Of a DNA stretch of 64,000 nucleotides, positions 12,301 to 27,300 are shown piece after piece (positions within the stretch are counted from its first letter, which is position 1; every line of letters starts with the position of its first letter). This stretch comes from Crocodylus rhombifer (lineage: Eukaryota > Chordata > Crocodylia > Crocodylidae): assembly GCA_038503035.1 (NCBI GenBank), contig JAVSML010019101.1, forward strand, positions 102,733 to 166,732. The letters run 5' to 3'. Made by a program: the position numbers and the translations under genes. The notes below the pieces were generated by a model, which worked only from the letters and a program-made list of their open reading frames with translations, was not told where the DNA came from and ran no database searches.

Positions 12301-15300
12301 TTGTTTTAGAGAGAAACCTTTACACCTGGTGGGGAGAGGGCAAACAGAAGAGCATCGGAGGAAATCTTAACCTTAACCTTAACCTTAATTTGACAAGTTA
12401 AGGTTAAGAGAGAAGGAGTCACCTGTGTTGTGACTCCTGTGTGAAGGAGTCAACCCTCTCCCCCACCTTTCATAAAAGCATAGAGCTGGGGGTTGCTGTT
12501 GCAGTCTCAGAGGTTACACTGGATATGCATTTCTTAAGCATATGACTTAGGTTGAAATCAGTGGGGATATCGTCATGCTTCGAGATGGGCACATATAGGA
12601 GTTTACAGGACAGAGGCTGTCTCTTACCTTGCGTGGTAATCTGCTTGAATCTGTAGTAGGCACGCTTGCTTGCTTTTCTGTTTCTCAGCTACTGTTATCC
12701 ATTTTTACCACTTATTTTTCCCCTCTAAAATACCACTTATTTTTTCCCTTTAGAAAAGGATAATTGATTTATCTTTTTTGTTTTTGGGGGGTTTTTTTTA
12801 CAACCGGAAGTAAAACACAAGCATTGCATAGGAAGCTCCAGAGAGATTGTAGCAAGGATGCAGAGAGAGCCTTGCAACTTGTGATTGCAAAGGGCTGGGG
12901 GTTTCTGGGGACGGTGAGATTGGAGCCACCTGGCCTGGCGGGGCTGGGGTGAAGAGCTGCAGAGTGTCGAACTAGAGCACCCTGTGGCGAAAGGCTCTTT
13001 CCAAGTTGAAAATAAAACTGCTGAAAACTGCGAAAAGGGGGAGAGCTCCCTTTAGTATATGCACTTTTGTGTCTTACAGGGTAAATCTAGAGGTTTAGTA
13101 GATAGCAGGCAATGATTGAAATTCATGCTCATGAATGCTGGTTTCTTTGATTTGGCTGAAGAGGATTTAGCTTCTCACTGAGATCGGCTAGAATATTATT
13201 TGTAGGGGTTTTTCTTGGAGGGCTTGAGAAGATGTCTTCCGTGGCCCTGACCCTGCTAATGTTTCTACATGTAATTTTGAGCTTATTGGGACTGCTTGTA
13301 AAGTTGTGCGTGCATGTAAGCGTGCCTGCTAGGACAGGCTCCTTTTTTTAAGCACATTTCCCTCTCTCTAGCAGCTCTGCCCCTTCACTTTGCTGCGGGG
13401 TAGTTTCCTGGAGAGCACAAACAGATTGGCGTTAACAACAATTATTCTGGCTAAAAATATTAGGGTTGCAGATGTAGCAAGAGCAGTTCATTCTTCCCCC
13501 GGTATCATTTTCCTGTTTTAGATGCTGTCATATCACCGGTAGTCCAGTAGTTAATCTCCGGGCACTGGGAATCTGAGTGATGAGGATTATCTTCTGGTTT
13601 TCAGACCTGTTACATTTAAACCTGCTAGTTTGTGGGTGAGAGATGATGATGCTCACTTGTTTAAGGGGAATCTATACCAATTTGCTGTGTTGAATTGCCA
13701 GCAGAGGGAGTACAAGTTAACTCCCAACCTCTGCCACCCAGAAGAGTTTAATAACATTACTGATAATGCTAGCAGAAAAAAAAATTACTCATCAAAAGCA
13801 AAAGGATGTTTAACAGGTGAGGGCAAATTGGCCGGAAAATAAGGTATTAGAGGAGCTAAGGCTAATTAGACACGTATGTCTGAAACCTTTTTTAAAAAAG
13901 ACAGAGTGGGATGTTTTTCAGCAAAGAAGCATTTTCCTGCAGCCCAGTGCAAGCCAAGCACTGCGGTGTTACCCGAGCACACACAGACTGAGATCTCACC
14001 AGACTCCCGCTGGTACCTGAAGCCAAACATAAACAGCCCCATCTCAAAAATTAAATTGTTTAGGATTTCATTTTGCAATGCTCACAGGTATTATTTGCAA
14101 TTAAAAAAAAAAAAAAGGGCAAGTGGTTCTAAAATAACTTTCCATTTGACACCATGCCACTTTAAGGACAGTGAAGAACAGCCTGATGGGACTGTAATAC
14201 TTGGAAGAAGGGAAATGTTTCCATGGGGGGGTTCACAACGATATTTTTGCATCACTGATTTTTGTTTTTGTTTTTTTGCATCCCAAGGTGATATTTGCTT
14301 CCAAGGGAATATCATGAAAATGCCATATACACTGCGGTTTGCGTGCTGCACTTTTGCTTGCAATGAAACTTCTGCTCGGTGCAAGAAGGAAAAAGGTTTA
14401 ATTATAAAAAGTTTGTTATGGGGAAAAAATATTCAGAATACAAAGTTCCTGGCATTCTAAGGATAAACATTAATGACATTTAGGGTATAAACCATCTCTT
14501 TTTCTTAAGTACTCTTAAGCATAATCAGAATAGTATTTAACAAGTGTAAATATTCTGGGTTTCTCTGGAGTGTGCTGTCAGTAAAAGATGGCTGCAAATG
14601 CAGTTTAAATTGCCAACACAACGTTTATAATCTGCTGAATCAGTTAAATCTGTTCTCAGTAAAACGAGACCCCTGTGTCTGACTTGAGCCCGTGGTAACA
14701 GAAAGAAAACTAGATCGGATTGCTATGTAATGCCCATTCCACTTCCTCTTATCATCCTGAAAGGGGGTTACATGCACCGTATGCAAATAAATATGACGGG
14801 AGGATAGTTAAAGTGGCACTGAAGTGGGATGTACTACATGTATGAACTGGAAATTCAAAGGGAGATGGCAACTTTGATGTGCTCTGCTGTCATGTTTTTA
14901 TCCCCTGCTTCTACAGGGAGATCTCCCCCTTTCTATGCGGGTGAGATGTCATGTTGACTCCTGGGGAACTGCTTCTGGGTATAAAAATAGATGTTTGCAG
15001 AATAATAGCCTGAGCGAACTATGCAAGTAAATGGTGCTTTTCACAGATGTTACGGGGAATGAGACCACAGTGCAGCAGAGCCTGCAAGCATGTGCTTAAG
15101 TCTATCCCTGTTCAACCCATCACTTAAGTACACCCTTAATAGAAAGTGTCTAAGTGCTTTGAAGAACAGGGAATACATTGCTGAATGAAGTCCTAAGGTC
15201 AGGCTTCATTTTGGAAATGAAGAGTTTTAATAGCTTAAACCTGACTTGGAAGTGGAGAGGAGTACAGTGCATGGAGGTAATGGGCGCAGTAATATTCTTG

Positions 15301-18300
15301 CAGAAGGCTGGTGCTTTTGCAGAGGATAAAGAGAGTTGAAATACCACCCAGCTTAGCTGATGAGAGTATACGCTGAAGGCCTGACTCAGAAGCCTGAAAC
15401 GCTTGCAGTCTTAAGTCACGTAGAGATTTAAGAGCGCGCATGGACACTTTCCTGGATAGGGACCTGCTCCTGAACAGGGCCTTACAGTATGGGAAGCCGA
15501 AGAAGTCAGCAGCATCCTGTTGTGTCGCTGCAATTTTCCACTCCAGTTTGTATTTCCTCGTCTTGGATGTGCTGCCACTAAAGTAGTAAAAAGCCTTTGG
15601 CTTTTGAACATCCCTTGTTGCTACTGCCGTGGCTGGGGGAGTGTGCAACGGAGAGGGTGGTAACAAGCCACAGCATTAGGATCCCCTGCCCCAAGACACC
15701 CCGCATCGTTGCTCTGGTCCTGGCTGTCCCCGCGTGTCCGTGCACGGCTTTGCGTGCTGCAGCCCTGCGAGACCCAGGAGTAAAATTCAGACTGGAATCT
15801 GTGCTTGAGCTGCTTAGTGCAGTTATTTTCCCCATTGCAGCCGGGGCTGGATTTTTCTGGCTTTGACAATATGCCCAGCATACCAAGCGGCTGATCCTTA
15901 GCAGATGACGACTGCCAGGGAGCCGTGGCAATTAACACCCATTGCAGATTTGCCCCTGAATTTGTGCCAGCGGGCCCACATCATGGCAAAGGTGCTTTCA
16001 ATGGAAAAAGTCTGGGGGAGGCATTTTTCAGACCTCAGTTGAACAAAACTTCACTGCATACGCATAAGAGCCTGAGAACTGAAACAAGACTTTGGCCTCG
16101 AACAAAGGGCACCAGGGCTTCCCGGTAGGGAGGAGGAAGCATGTTGCACACGCATGTACCGTGCACACACACAACCGACACCCCTTTGGGACTCAGCAGA
16201 CTGTTTTCATGCCAACTACTGTGGAGTAAGCTATGGAGAAATGCTGAGAAGGCTTAGACATCAGCGCAGCCCCGTTACCGCATGAGCCTGTATAGTGAGT
16301 TAAGAGCAAGAAGAGATGTTTTTTAAGCCGTGCTGGAAGCCCATAAAAACTCAGAAACAAATCCAAGCTCTGGCCTGGGCTGCAACAGGAATGGTGTGCG
16401 AATTCACGCCAAATCCAAACTTCCTCCTTTTAGGGTTTGCTGCCTTCTGGAAAACGTCTTCCAAAGCAGGCTATCAAACAGACTTGTAGTGGTGTGCTGT
16501 CACCAGAAGAAAGTCAGCTGTGGTGTTCAGAGCGGTCTGGTAGGTTAGCGTGGCTGTAGGTGTGAAGTGAGAAGGAGCGACTGGAGGAAGGAGACTGCAA
16601 AGCGTCCACGTGATGCCACCCCCAGGCTCTTGGGACGGGAACCGCAGACCCCGTCCTGCCGGAGAAATTAGGGGAGCATCTACCTGCAGAGAGAAATATG
16701 CAGGTGCCTTCAAGCCGAACAGCCCTGCTGAAGAAGGACAGATCGCTATATCCTATGGAGGTCTCTTGCTGCAGACGGGGACGCACAGCACGGCCAGTTT
16801 TCCACGGCAAGAAATAAGAGTTAGATCTCCTGGGGCCGGATTTGCAAATCAAATAGCGTAAATCAGCATTGCTCTACCGAGCGCCGTCTGCACTCTCATT
16901 TGGATGCCAGAACTGCCATAAGTTTGCAAATCTGGTTAAATTATCCAGCTTGTGTGTTCAAAAGGCCGTAAGCCTTTCTCTCTGGAGCAGGGATGATGCA
17001 AAGCTTAATTGATTAACATTTGGAAAGCTCTATACATTCACATAGGGCATAGCTCTGAGAGTATTGCTTTTTTCCACCAGGGATAATGAGGTTAATGGTC
17101 CAGTGACAATACTTGTCATCAGCATAATAGACCAGAACTGGTCTCTGGTAACACCTGGGCAGTCTCCAGCAAGGCATCTTTAAAAATAGGGGAGGGAGGA
17201 AGAAAGGATAATTAAAAATGAAATAATCCTGGTGGCTTTCCTCCCCTCCAGGTGTTCAGTGCACAGTACTAAGGGGCGAGTTCGGAGGTCTTACCTCTGT
17301 TTTTTAACTCTGGCGAATGACTAAGGTTTTGGCCACGAGGTTTTGAAAACAAAGCCGCCACGAAACGAAGGGTTACTAATGAATGCCTCCAAAAAGGGGC
17401 TGGCGGCCTCCTGAGGAGCCGATTCCACAGCTTGGCATTCCTGTGGATTTCCTAATTTGAGATAAGCGGCAAAGAAAACAGTTTCTGGGATGAGAAGGCA
17501 GTGTTGCGAACGGGCCTTGGCAGAAGGAAAATACCGGCCTGATTTATGTGTTACGGGATTCTGCCGTGCTACTCCCCCGCCGCTTGTGTCACGGGATTTT
17601 TATTGGTGTTATTTCTAGAGATAACTGGGATAATAAGAGAGGTTAAGAGGGCTTGCGGAAAGGCCTTGTGAAACTGCTGTTCTACCGCGTGTGTACAATA
17701 CAGGCGTGCATATATATAGATCTGTATTTTTTTCAATACATACATTTCTTCATTCACGTTGATGTGGGTGAGTTTAGTGCCCCTGAGAATGAGTGATCAG
17801 CGCTGCATGAATGCGGGAGGTGTCTGGACGATGTCTCTGCTGTTTCCCCAGGTTTGCTGCAGCACATCTAGGTAAACCCGCGTGCCGAACCTCTCTCGAG
17901 CAGAGGCTGTGATGTACATCGCAGACCCAGTAGGAGTCAAGTATGAAACCTCGTTGGCTGGAGCTCCCAGGCACCGAAAGGCTAGCGGAGGCACCACCTC
18001 ACCACCCAGTCCTTCTCGACGCCATTGTAAAACTACCAGGAGAACAAAGTCCCTACAGAGGTTGAACATACGGCACGTTCACTTGGAGGGAGAGCAAAGT
18101 GGGGAGACTCAGTGGTGGCCTTAGGGATGTTGGGGTCCTGGGCAAGGGAGTCATTTGGGGCCCCTTAGAGGCTTAAATGTGATGACCTATGAGCAGGTCG
18201 GATGATTTCCATTTCAGTTTCACTTTGCCCTATCCGTGAAACTGCAATGAAAGTATCTTAACACAGCATGGATAATAAAAATATTCAGTGTAATTAATTT

Positions 18301-21300
18301 TTTTTTTAATAGATAAAGTGTGGGGCCCCAGGCAGTTGCCCGGTTTGCCCTCCCCGCTACTGGCAGACCGCCTGAATAGGTTACAGTAGAAATGCACGGG
18401 GCAGACAGAAGAGTGGAAGGGAACATGACTTGTCACGGTCCCCGGGCAGATGGGTGGAAGAGCCTGGAGCTGACTGCAGGGAGATAAAAATGGAGGAAAC
18501 CATCACTCTTTTTCCTACTCCTCAGCGTTTTTTCCAGAAATCATTAGCACTGCATCCATGCAGACTGGGAGAGATGTGAAAAGAAGAAGCTCCCCTTCCC
18601 CCTTTGCCACTTCAGTCTTCCCATCTGTCGTTGTGCATTAAGTCAGTGGTGCCCCGAGGGCGAGCGGATCGCGTCTCGAGCGGGGCGTAAAGCGCAGCTT
18701 TGTCTGGGTGAATGACAGCCTGTGTGCTTATTGTGGTCAAGGACATCTTTTAGCTCGTCAAGTGATAGACTGGAGCAAGTCCTGTCATTGCTGTGAAAAA
18801 TTGGAGGGAGCAGCTCATCACAGGCTTGCTTGGCAATCGTGGAAGACTTGCCTTCGAATTGCAAAACTACTCCAACACCAGAGATTTCCAGGGTAATGTC
18901 CACCCACCAGCATTGAGGTACCCAGCGGTGCCATACAAAGGCGTAGTGCTTCGTCTGCACCAGCTAAGGGGCATCCACCAACCTGAACACAGCCTGCAAT
19001 TATATGATTACCCTGTAGGTTAACAGCTACTGGAGCATTTGTCTGAGAACAGCAGGAAAGACCATCTCATTTCAGACCAAAAAAACCCAACGCTGTGTCA
19101 TTTTGCACCTGTGAGATTGGGACCAAACGTATGGCTGGTGTCTCTTTGCGAAGGTCAGTTTACACCACAGAGATAAACTTGGCTCTTGGAGGATAATGCG
19201 GAGCAAGCACAAATTAACTGGATTTGAAGGCTTTTGACAATTTGTAGAGAAGAAGCCATTTTTCTTTGTGCATAAAGGGAAGAGCTTAGGTTGTTGGCAT
19301 AGACAGCGTCTTGTACCAGAGCTAAGAGGCTGGGATGACCTACTGAGCACCCAACACATGCAAATTAAGCTAATAAGTAAAAACGATAGTGTGGAGAACA
19401 GAACAACTTTGAAAAAAAGGTAGAGCTGATCTTCCTGGGCTGGGCCTGTGCAGTATTCCCGTTAGCTGACAAAAGATGTGGCATGAGCATCTCAGGATTT
19501 TGCACGTTGTGGTCAACATACCGCTAACCGGAGCAGCGGTTTTCAATCAGTGTCCCCTCTAAGTGGCGTGGCGTGTACAGGCGCACCTGGCAGCGCGGCA
19601 TGCGGGTACTTGTGCGGCTGTGCACACCGTGCAGCTGAGAGGTGATGCCGGTCTCAACCTTTTCAGACTTGGGGCACCCCTGTTAAACTCAAGGCACCCC
19701 GTGGAAGATGCCAGCTCTTAGTTTTCACTCATTTTCTGGCTAGAGAAAAATAATATGGCAGTTTTTCTATTTCAGAGAATTCAGATCACAACAGGTTAGA
19801 ATGTTATTTAACACGGTGGAGTCCTAGTTGAAATCTCTGGGTTTATCTTGTGAATTGTGTTTGCACACCTAACAGTGCTAATGTTGCATGGCACCCCGCT
19901 GCACCCTTGAAAGGATCTCGAGGTCGCTAGCTGAGAATCACTGTAGTAGCAGAAGTATTAGCTGCCTTGAACCTTGACATGGGGACACAGAGGAGGGATG
20001 TGGTCAGCATTGCAACCAGCCACCTTTGATTCCACAGCCCAAATGACCCATTTACAGCTGAAATGACAGGGGTCCAACTCCCACCTCTGGAGCCACAGCG
20101 AGACACTAACCACTCTAACCGGCATGCCTAAAGTGGCATAAGACCACTTAGTACAATTAAATAACCTCAGGCCCTATCTTGAAGGCTCCATGCATGCAAA
20201 ACTCACACTGGAATAATTGCAACACTTACTGGGTACATCTACTAGGTTGCAACACCATCTACATGTGTGCTGGTATTAAGGCACAGTAAGCTAACTCTGC
20301 TGTAAGGTAGTACTGTTAGGGACCGTACTATTTTACGGCGGGGTCGTTTACTGCGCTGATACGTGCGTTTAGACACTGACCTGGCATGGAAATTGCACCT
20401 GGTCAGCCTAGGCAGCAGGGGGTTAGACTCCTGCCCGCCACCTAGGCATATGGCTCTGCATGCTCAGCATTGTCGTGCCCCATCCAGCCCCTCGGCTGCC
20501 TGCCCGGAGCCTGGGTGTGACCCCCTGAGCCTCCTGCCAGCCTGAGGTTGCTCCGCTCTGGCTCAAAGTGCTGCTGTCCTGGGCTCACGTGTAGACACTG
20601 CACCTGGTCGCAGTATACTGCGGCTCATACCGCACCAGATTTCATTGCTTTGCCTTAATTGCACATGTAGGTGCACCTACTCTGTGGCAATACCTGGAGT
20701 ACAACTGAGTCAGAGCCCCTTGTGTTAAATGCAGCGGGTAAAGGAGGACCTGGGTGGGCTAGTGGCTGAACAAAGGCGGCAGGCTTTCCTCCCTGTCACA
20801 GGAACTGTCTCCCGTTCACATATCCCAGCCCACTCTTGGCACCAGCACAGCTGAGCAGCAGGCACATCTTTGCCGCCAGCACCTTTCTGTGTCTGAGCCA
20901 TTTGCCTGGATTTCCTTGGCTCTGTGTCCTCCTCTTGCTTTCCCCAAGCTCCTGCACCTCTGGGGTGGACGGAGCCGCGTGCGCTCTGGCTGTTCAGCCA
21001 AGCAGCGCCTCCTGGGCCAGGCTTGGGGGTTACGTGAATAAATCATCGGTGAGCTCCTTGTTTCTTCAGAGCTGTAGCAGATCCGTGGGATGCATTTGGA
21101 AGACAGATCAGTATTTTCTTGGCCGTTACTTTGCGTGATCCACCTGCCACCGGGAACGCGGGGTGATGCGTGCTCACAAGTCCTCGTGGACTGAAGCCAG
21201 AGGAAAGGTCTGCACAAATCTTCCAGAAGCAAAACCCCTCCGGTTCGCCCAGCTCTGACCGCGCTTCCTCAGTGGATTACCTCAATGTGAGATCTGTGTA

Positions 21301-24300
21301 TCAAATGAAGCTGGCTGCTATTAAGAGCAGGAGGAAATTCTGGCTCTGTTGAAACCGCTGGCAAAACTCCCACTGGCTTCGCTGCAGCCAAGATGTCTTG
21401 CTTTCAGCTGCTTCATTTAGTGGCTGAAATGAGCATGCGAAGCCTCGCATTGCTTCTCTTTTTGTTCGCGGTGTTGTTTTTGAGCGCAATGAGATGTGTA
21501 GATGCATTCGGAGAGACAGACTGGGTCCAAGTGGCATCGATGGCACCATCAAGCCTATAGGCCTGCAATTAAAACACCGTAGTGTTGGAAAACCCTGAGT
21601 GTAGGGAATGCAAAGAGATGGTGGGGAATCACCACGTAGGGTGAAACAAAGCTGGGTCCAGGGTCTTCACCCTGGTTGGGCTCATGCTCGCTAAGGAGGA
21701 TGGTGCCATGTAAAGGTTATCCCAAATCCCCATTTCCAAACACTGGGATATTCTGTGCAAGCCCAGAGCCTCCGCGAGGAGCGCTGGGGTAAGGGAGCGT
21801 GTTGTGTATAGGGCTGGGCGTTACACAAATTGCCAATTGCTCAAATCATGGGCGAGACTTTATTAAGGGGGATAAGGCAAGGAACTTTTCCAAGCTTATG
21901 GTAAACTCAGAGTAGCCCTGAGTTGCCGCACCTGATGTGAGGTTGGGAGGGACCTCCCGGGTGATGGTGCAGGCAACCGTGTCGTCTAATCCCCTTTATA
22001 AATGTATCAAGCACCATCTGAAAGCTGGTCAGGTTGTTTGCTCTTGGTCCTCCTTTTCATAGCCTCCCTCTGATGGGTAGAAGCTTTCTATTTAGCTAAC
22101 TTACCACTCCAGAGCTGTCACGTTTAAACTGGGGGACAGTGGGAACGTCCAAAGCCATCTCAGCTTCCCCTTTTCCCATCTGCATCTCGTAGCAGCCCAG
22201 CCGAGGATTTCCCATCTCAAGTGCATGCATGCTCCAGCTCATATTTGCTCTTGTAAATAGCCGGGGTGAAATCTAGCAGACTGACAGGCTGAGGCTCTTT
22301 GCATTGCTTGTTACCGCTTTTGAACGTGGAACCAAAATAAAACTTAGCCTATAGATAGGAGGTATCTAGTGTCCCCCCCCCAATTATCTGGGACGTGAGA
22401 TTGCAACAGATCTGCTGGGTTTATGGAGAAATGCGACCTGAGATTTGCCAAAATCAGGAAATTGACTTAGAAATGGACTTTGGAGGACATAGAGTCTGTT
22501 GAGGCCAATGCATGGCTGTGTCTAGGTGACATTTCTGCATGCTGCTCCTGTTGGTGGGACAGACCATCATTTACTGGAGTCCTTTGCAAATCCTCCTGTC
22601 TGTGGCACGTGACTGCACATAGCATCGTATTACTTCTAGGCTTTCCAGACCTCCTTTGCCAAAGTGCTGTTTGTGCATGTCCCTGCCACTCAACACATTT
22701 ACCCCGAGATTACCCCAAATCCATGTTAGATACCTGAGAATTTTTGGGGGCAGCATATAGTCTGAGGACAGTTCTGCCGTTACCTTTGTGGTGCCTCAGT
22801 TTAACTGAGCGTGTGCGAGTGCTTTGGAAACGTGGTTGTCAGTCCTAATAGTATCAAGACCCCCTTTCTGCCCCCTGTTACTCCGGGGCATATCTACAGC
22901 CTCTTCAAGGTACGCGGAGTGGCTCTGAGCTCATGCTGCTATAAATGAGACTAGGTTGAATTATTCTCTCTGGCTGCATCTACACGAGCGGCAGAGTGCA
23001 CGGTTTTTACTGCGCAGTTATTTAGTACTTGCAAAAGCCCAGGTAAGTCCAAAGCAAGAACTACATGACTGTGCAGTAACTGGTGCTACTGTGCAGTACT
23101 GTCCCCGCACGGTTTTTTTCTGACACTACTGCGCAGTAGTGTCGTGTCGCGGTTAGCGCCCGGCAGTGTTACTGCACAGTAGCATCACGTGGAGACGCGG
23201 CCTCTGCGGATAGTAGCATCAATGTGTAGACCATGGGAGCAAGCGACATTTTTACACGCAGGCTGGGAGTTTCCTGATGCTTTTCATATTCCAGGAAGTA
23301 TCTGCCACCTGATGACAGAGATGAGAACAAGGTTTTAGGCTTACGCTGATCCTGTTAAAACGGGAAGGAATAGCAAATAGTCTGCAATCACGTGCCTGAG
23401 TAAGAAAAGAGGCAACTAGATAACGTAACTCTTGACAGGAATAGATGGCAAAACGCACTGTCGTTTGCATTCGTGCCGTCTGAAGTGTTGAAAAGAGAGG
23501 AGAGGACAATCCTGACATTCTTGTCCTATGCAGCCTGACAAAACTCATCATCGTTAGGTGCCTGGACCCACTGTTCAGACTTTTTTATGGGTATATAGAT
23601 GCCCAGCCTCTTGCATTTACCTGCATACTTAGCAGAGAGAGGCGATGAATGCAGAAGCCGAACCACTGCACTGTCCTTCCTCTCCTGTTCGGTAACTGGG
23701 CCTCTGTGGCTTGGCCTCAGCATCCCTAAATTAAGTGCTTGTGGCTGTTACACCTTTCACGAAACTTTCCCTGCCCACCATCCTAGGACTTGTTTATTCT
23801 TTTTTTTCCCCACAGTGCTTTTGTTTTTTTGGTTCCTTTAGGTTTGATTAAGGAGGATAATTCCAAGACAGCCCTGACTCGCTGTGAGTTTTTGCAAATA
23901 ACCTTGAAAAAAAAAATCTCAGGACTTAAAGTCGGCGGGTTTTGAATAATCTAGTGATGTATAAAAAGGGCTGGATTCTCTGCCTGATACCGGTGGAAAT
24001 CAGCAGCGGTGCCTAGGGCTGACCTCGGGGAGTTTGCCTCTCACTTCCATCGGCGTGCTTTGTCTGTCTTGTGCTTTTACCTGCAGATAGCTGCTGCACA
24101 TGCCTTATGGCAAACTTTAAAAAAAATATGGAGACAAGCCCTGAGATGCAAACCGAACTGGCCGGATCAGAGCAGACCTGCCCACACAGTTCATTCGGTG
24201 CACCTCAGTCATGCCTTGCAACACCCCTGCTATTTTGGTGTGGGGCCTCTCCGGAGCAGGGTTTATTATAGGTTGCAGGACTGAGTCATAGGAGCAGCAA

Positions 24301-27300
24301 AAGCTGGTGACAATTAAACCCCTGAGGGGCAGCTGTCTGCACAGCTAGATCTTCTGGCACTGCAACCTCTGGAGTCAGCAGCAGCAAACTCACATAACCT
24401 TTGGTTATACAATGCAGCTACGAACGGTATAGCCAAACAGGCAGCGGCTACCAGCACGTAGTCACTGGAAGAGCTGCTTCCCAGCCCAGAGGACACAGCT
24501 CTTGCCCCTTACCATCAGGAGCGTGCCAAATTGGAGCGGTGCAAGGATCCGACTTCGGGTGCCTGTTGCCTCGTAGAAAGACGTGCAGGTTGAGCGCTGC
24601 CTCTGCCCGCTTTGGCCGTGAGCACCCAAGTCCACGGGGGTGTCTTCTTCTCTGTGATAAACTCCCACGGATTTAGGGGTAGAGCAAATCCCTCGAAACG
24701 GGGGGGAGTTTTGTCTGTTCAGCGTGCAAGAGAGAGGGATGCACTCGGGCCAGGGGCAGGTGGTGGATCGCCCCCGACTCGTGCCAGCCGAGGAACTGTT
24801 TTAAGGAGTGAGCGGAGGAAAAGCCTGACCTCTCCCTCTTCTCTGGCACAACAGAGAATGATGCTCGCTAGACCCAGCCGCTCTTCCGTGCGGTGTTGCA
24901 CCAGCAAGAGTACAGCCAACAGGCTAGAAACAGAGCAAATGCAGGCGTCTCCTTGAAGAGCAAAAGCCATCCCATTCCTGCCCGTCCTGCTTTCGCTCCC
25001 CAGTGTCTTAATGTTGTTCCCTGTAAGAAACCCCCCCAAAGGGGATCGGTTCATGCGCGTCACGCAGCGCTGTGGTTCTCTGCCAGGACGCGATGCTTAG
25101 GAGCGTGATGCAGAGGTGCGGGCTGGCCCGTCGAGGACGAGCCGGCCTGTGCTGGGGTAGCCACGTTGGATGGAGATGCTCAGCATTTCCAGGCAGTGCT
25201 TCGGTAGCCCCGGAGCAGCAGTCCCTCCCTCTCTCTTGTGAGCAGCGCTGCAGTGAGTTGTTAGGGAGACCGTTTCCAAGGAGTCCTTGCAAACAAGCAC
25301 GAGCGAATGCACAGATAAAGGATGTGCAAGAAACCCCTTCACTGCCCCCTTTGAAGCAGTCTCTTTTAATGTATATGGGTCCTGTACCACACTCCTCACC
25401 ATAATATCCAGCTGCTCCCATCTGACCTGCCTCCGGCATTTCTTCCGTACGCCCTTTGTGTTGCGTTGCTTGGCTTATGTCCAGGGAAGTGGGTTGCTGT
25501 TTGCACGACACTGTGCTGCAGGTCCGCTGCCATCCTAGGGGCTTTCCTCCCACTGCCACGTTGGCCGCGATGGTCTAATTGTACTCGTGAAGTAGTATGT
25601 ATCCTCTAGTTTGGGCACGCTTGCAGTGGGAGTGATGCTCCTTGGCTGGGATAGTTTCTTCCTGTATGCAAAGAAAATCAAGTGCGTGTTGTGTAAAGCA
25701 TCTTCAGTAATGCAGCTAGGGGTGTGCGAGCAGGCACCAGCCCCAAGCGCTGATTTAAAAGCGGGTCCATATTTGATGCAGCCCTGACCCATCTACAGCA
25801 TGACATTTGGTCGACTCCTGGGTCGAATTAGGAAACGAGCCATTAGGGCGGAGTGGGTTGCAGCTCTCCGGCCGTGGAGGACTCCTGTGAGCAGAAGGGG
25901 GTGGCTGCAAAAAGCTTCTGATATTGTTATCGAGCCTCATAGCTCTATCGTGTTTGGGGCTTTGGTAATGCACCCTTTGGCCTGCCATGAGCAATAGAAA
26001 TGCTTTTTCATTCCGACTCTAATAAAGGAGCAGACAGGTACTGGCACTTGGCTGCCTTTATTTCTCACTGAGGCTAAGGAGAGAGCTCCTTAATTGCATT
26101 GTGGGGACACAAATAAAATAAAACTTTCACTTCATCTCTTCACCTATACTTTGATGGAAGCTTTAATTGGATTTTGAAAGTGCTGGCATTCGAAAGCACT
26201 TCGAAGGGTCTCGGAAACTCAGAGAGTTTTGTCCATTATTTTCCCTACGTTTGCTCAGTCAAATGCCAGCACTTTCACTTCCCTTTTCTGTGGCAGGCCT
26301 TAAAATGCACACCCCCGGACTGAAATCATACGGAGAAATGAGACTGCTTTTCCTCCTGCTCTGTTCTAGCTATGGGGCCATGTTGCATCCTGACGTTGTT
26401 GCCGTTATTTAAGCAACTGCAAAGACGGCACTATCGAAACACAAAATCCCCACGGTCCCCATCGTTAAAGAGCCTAGAGGCGAGTGGTGGTTTAAAGTGA
26501 GTGTTCCTGATGCCACTGGGCTAAATGCTTCACTTGTGCCAATTGTCATAGCTCAGTGGAAATGCAAAGAGCTTGTTCTGGCCTCCTGCACAATGCAGAC
26601 CACAGCCAGAAACATGGTCCCTTGGGGTCCTGAAGGAATCAAGGGGCCGTAGCTGTGGGAAGTGGCAGCTTTGGGAGATGAATCCCTACTGGCTTAATGA
26701 ATTCACCTTTTCTGTTTGCTCTTCTCAATTAGGGGCTTGATTTGCGTTTGAGCTGAAACCGGGCCAGCTTGTAAAAACCCCTGTGGAAGAGCAAGTCCAT
26801 CCTTTTGGGCATGAAGCGAGGCTCCTGCCTCAGAGAGCCACAAGAGGCTAGTGTTAAAATATAGTCTGCTACCTAAGTATTTTTTAATCTTTCGGTACAT
26901 GGAGCTGGCAGGGTAGCAGAGGAATCTTTACTTGGGGGCTGTTGTTTAGTCTAGAGGTGGCAAATGTTTGAAGAAAGGGATCCCAGGAATGCAACCTGCC
27001 GCTCCGCTCCTCTTAGACTTGGCTGGAGCGTCCTCGGTCGTGGGATTCCCGGTGGAGAGGCCTGGATGAGATGCTTTTCACCCTGATAATTAGCAGGAGG
27101 CTGATGAGCTGCTCCTTGAATTCAGTGTCCGTGAACATATGCAACAGCAGGAGTAGTGGCTGAAATAATAATTTCAGAAATAGAAATAATAACAATAATA
27201 ATAATAATCCTCTACATTGATCTGTAACGTGCTTATTGCCTCTTGGATCGTCCCAAATCTGCATGCTAGCCATTATAAGCTGCTTTGCGAGATGACTGCA

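Noticed and set aside
12366..12408. Interstitial telomere repeat
   Set aside because: The unit is TTAAGG, not TTAGGG, and only three units are present.
13876..14460. 194-codon + strand open frame in intron 1
   Set aside because: It has no recognisable domain and is broken by low-complexity A- and T-runs. Length alone is within chance for 33 kb of intron.
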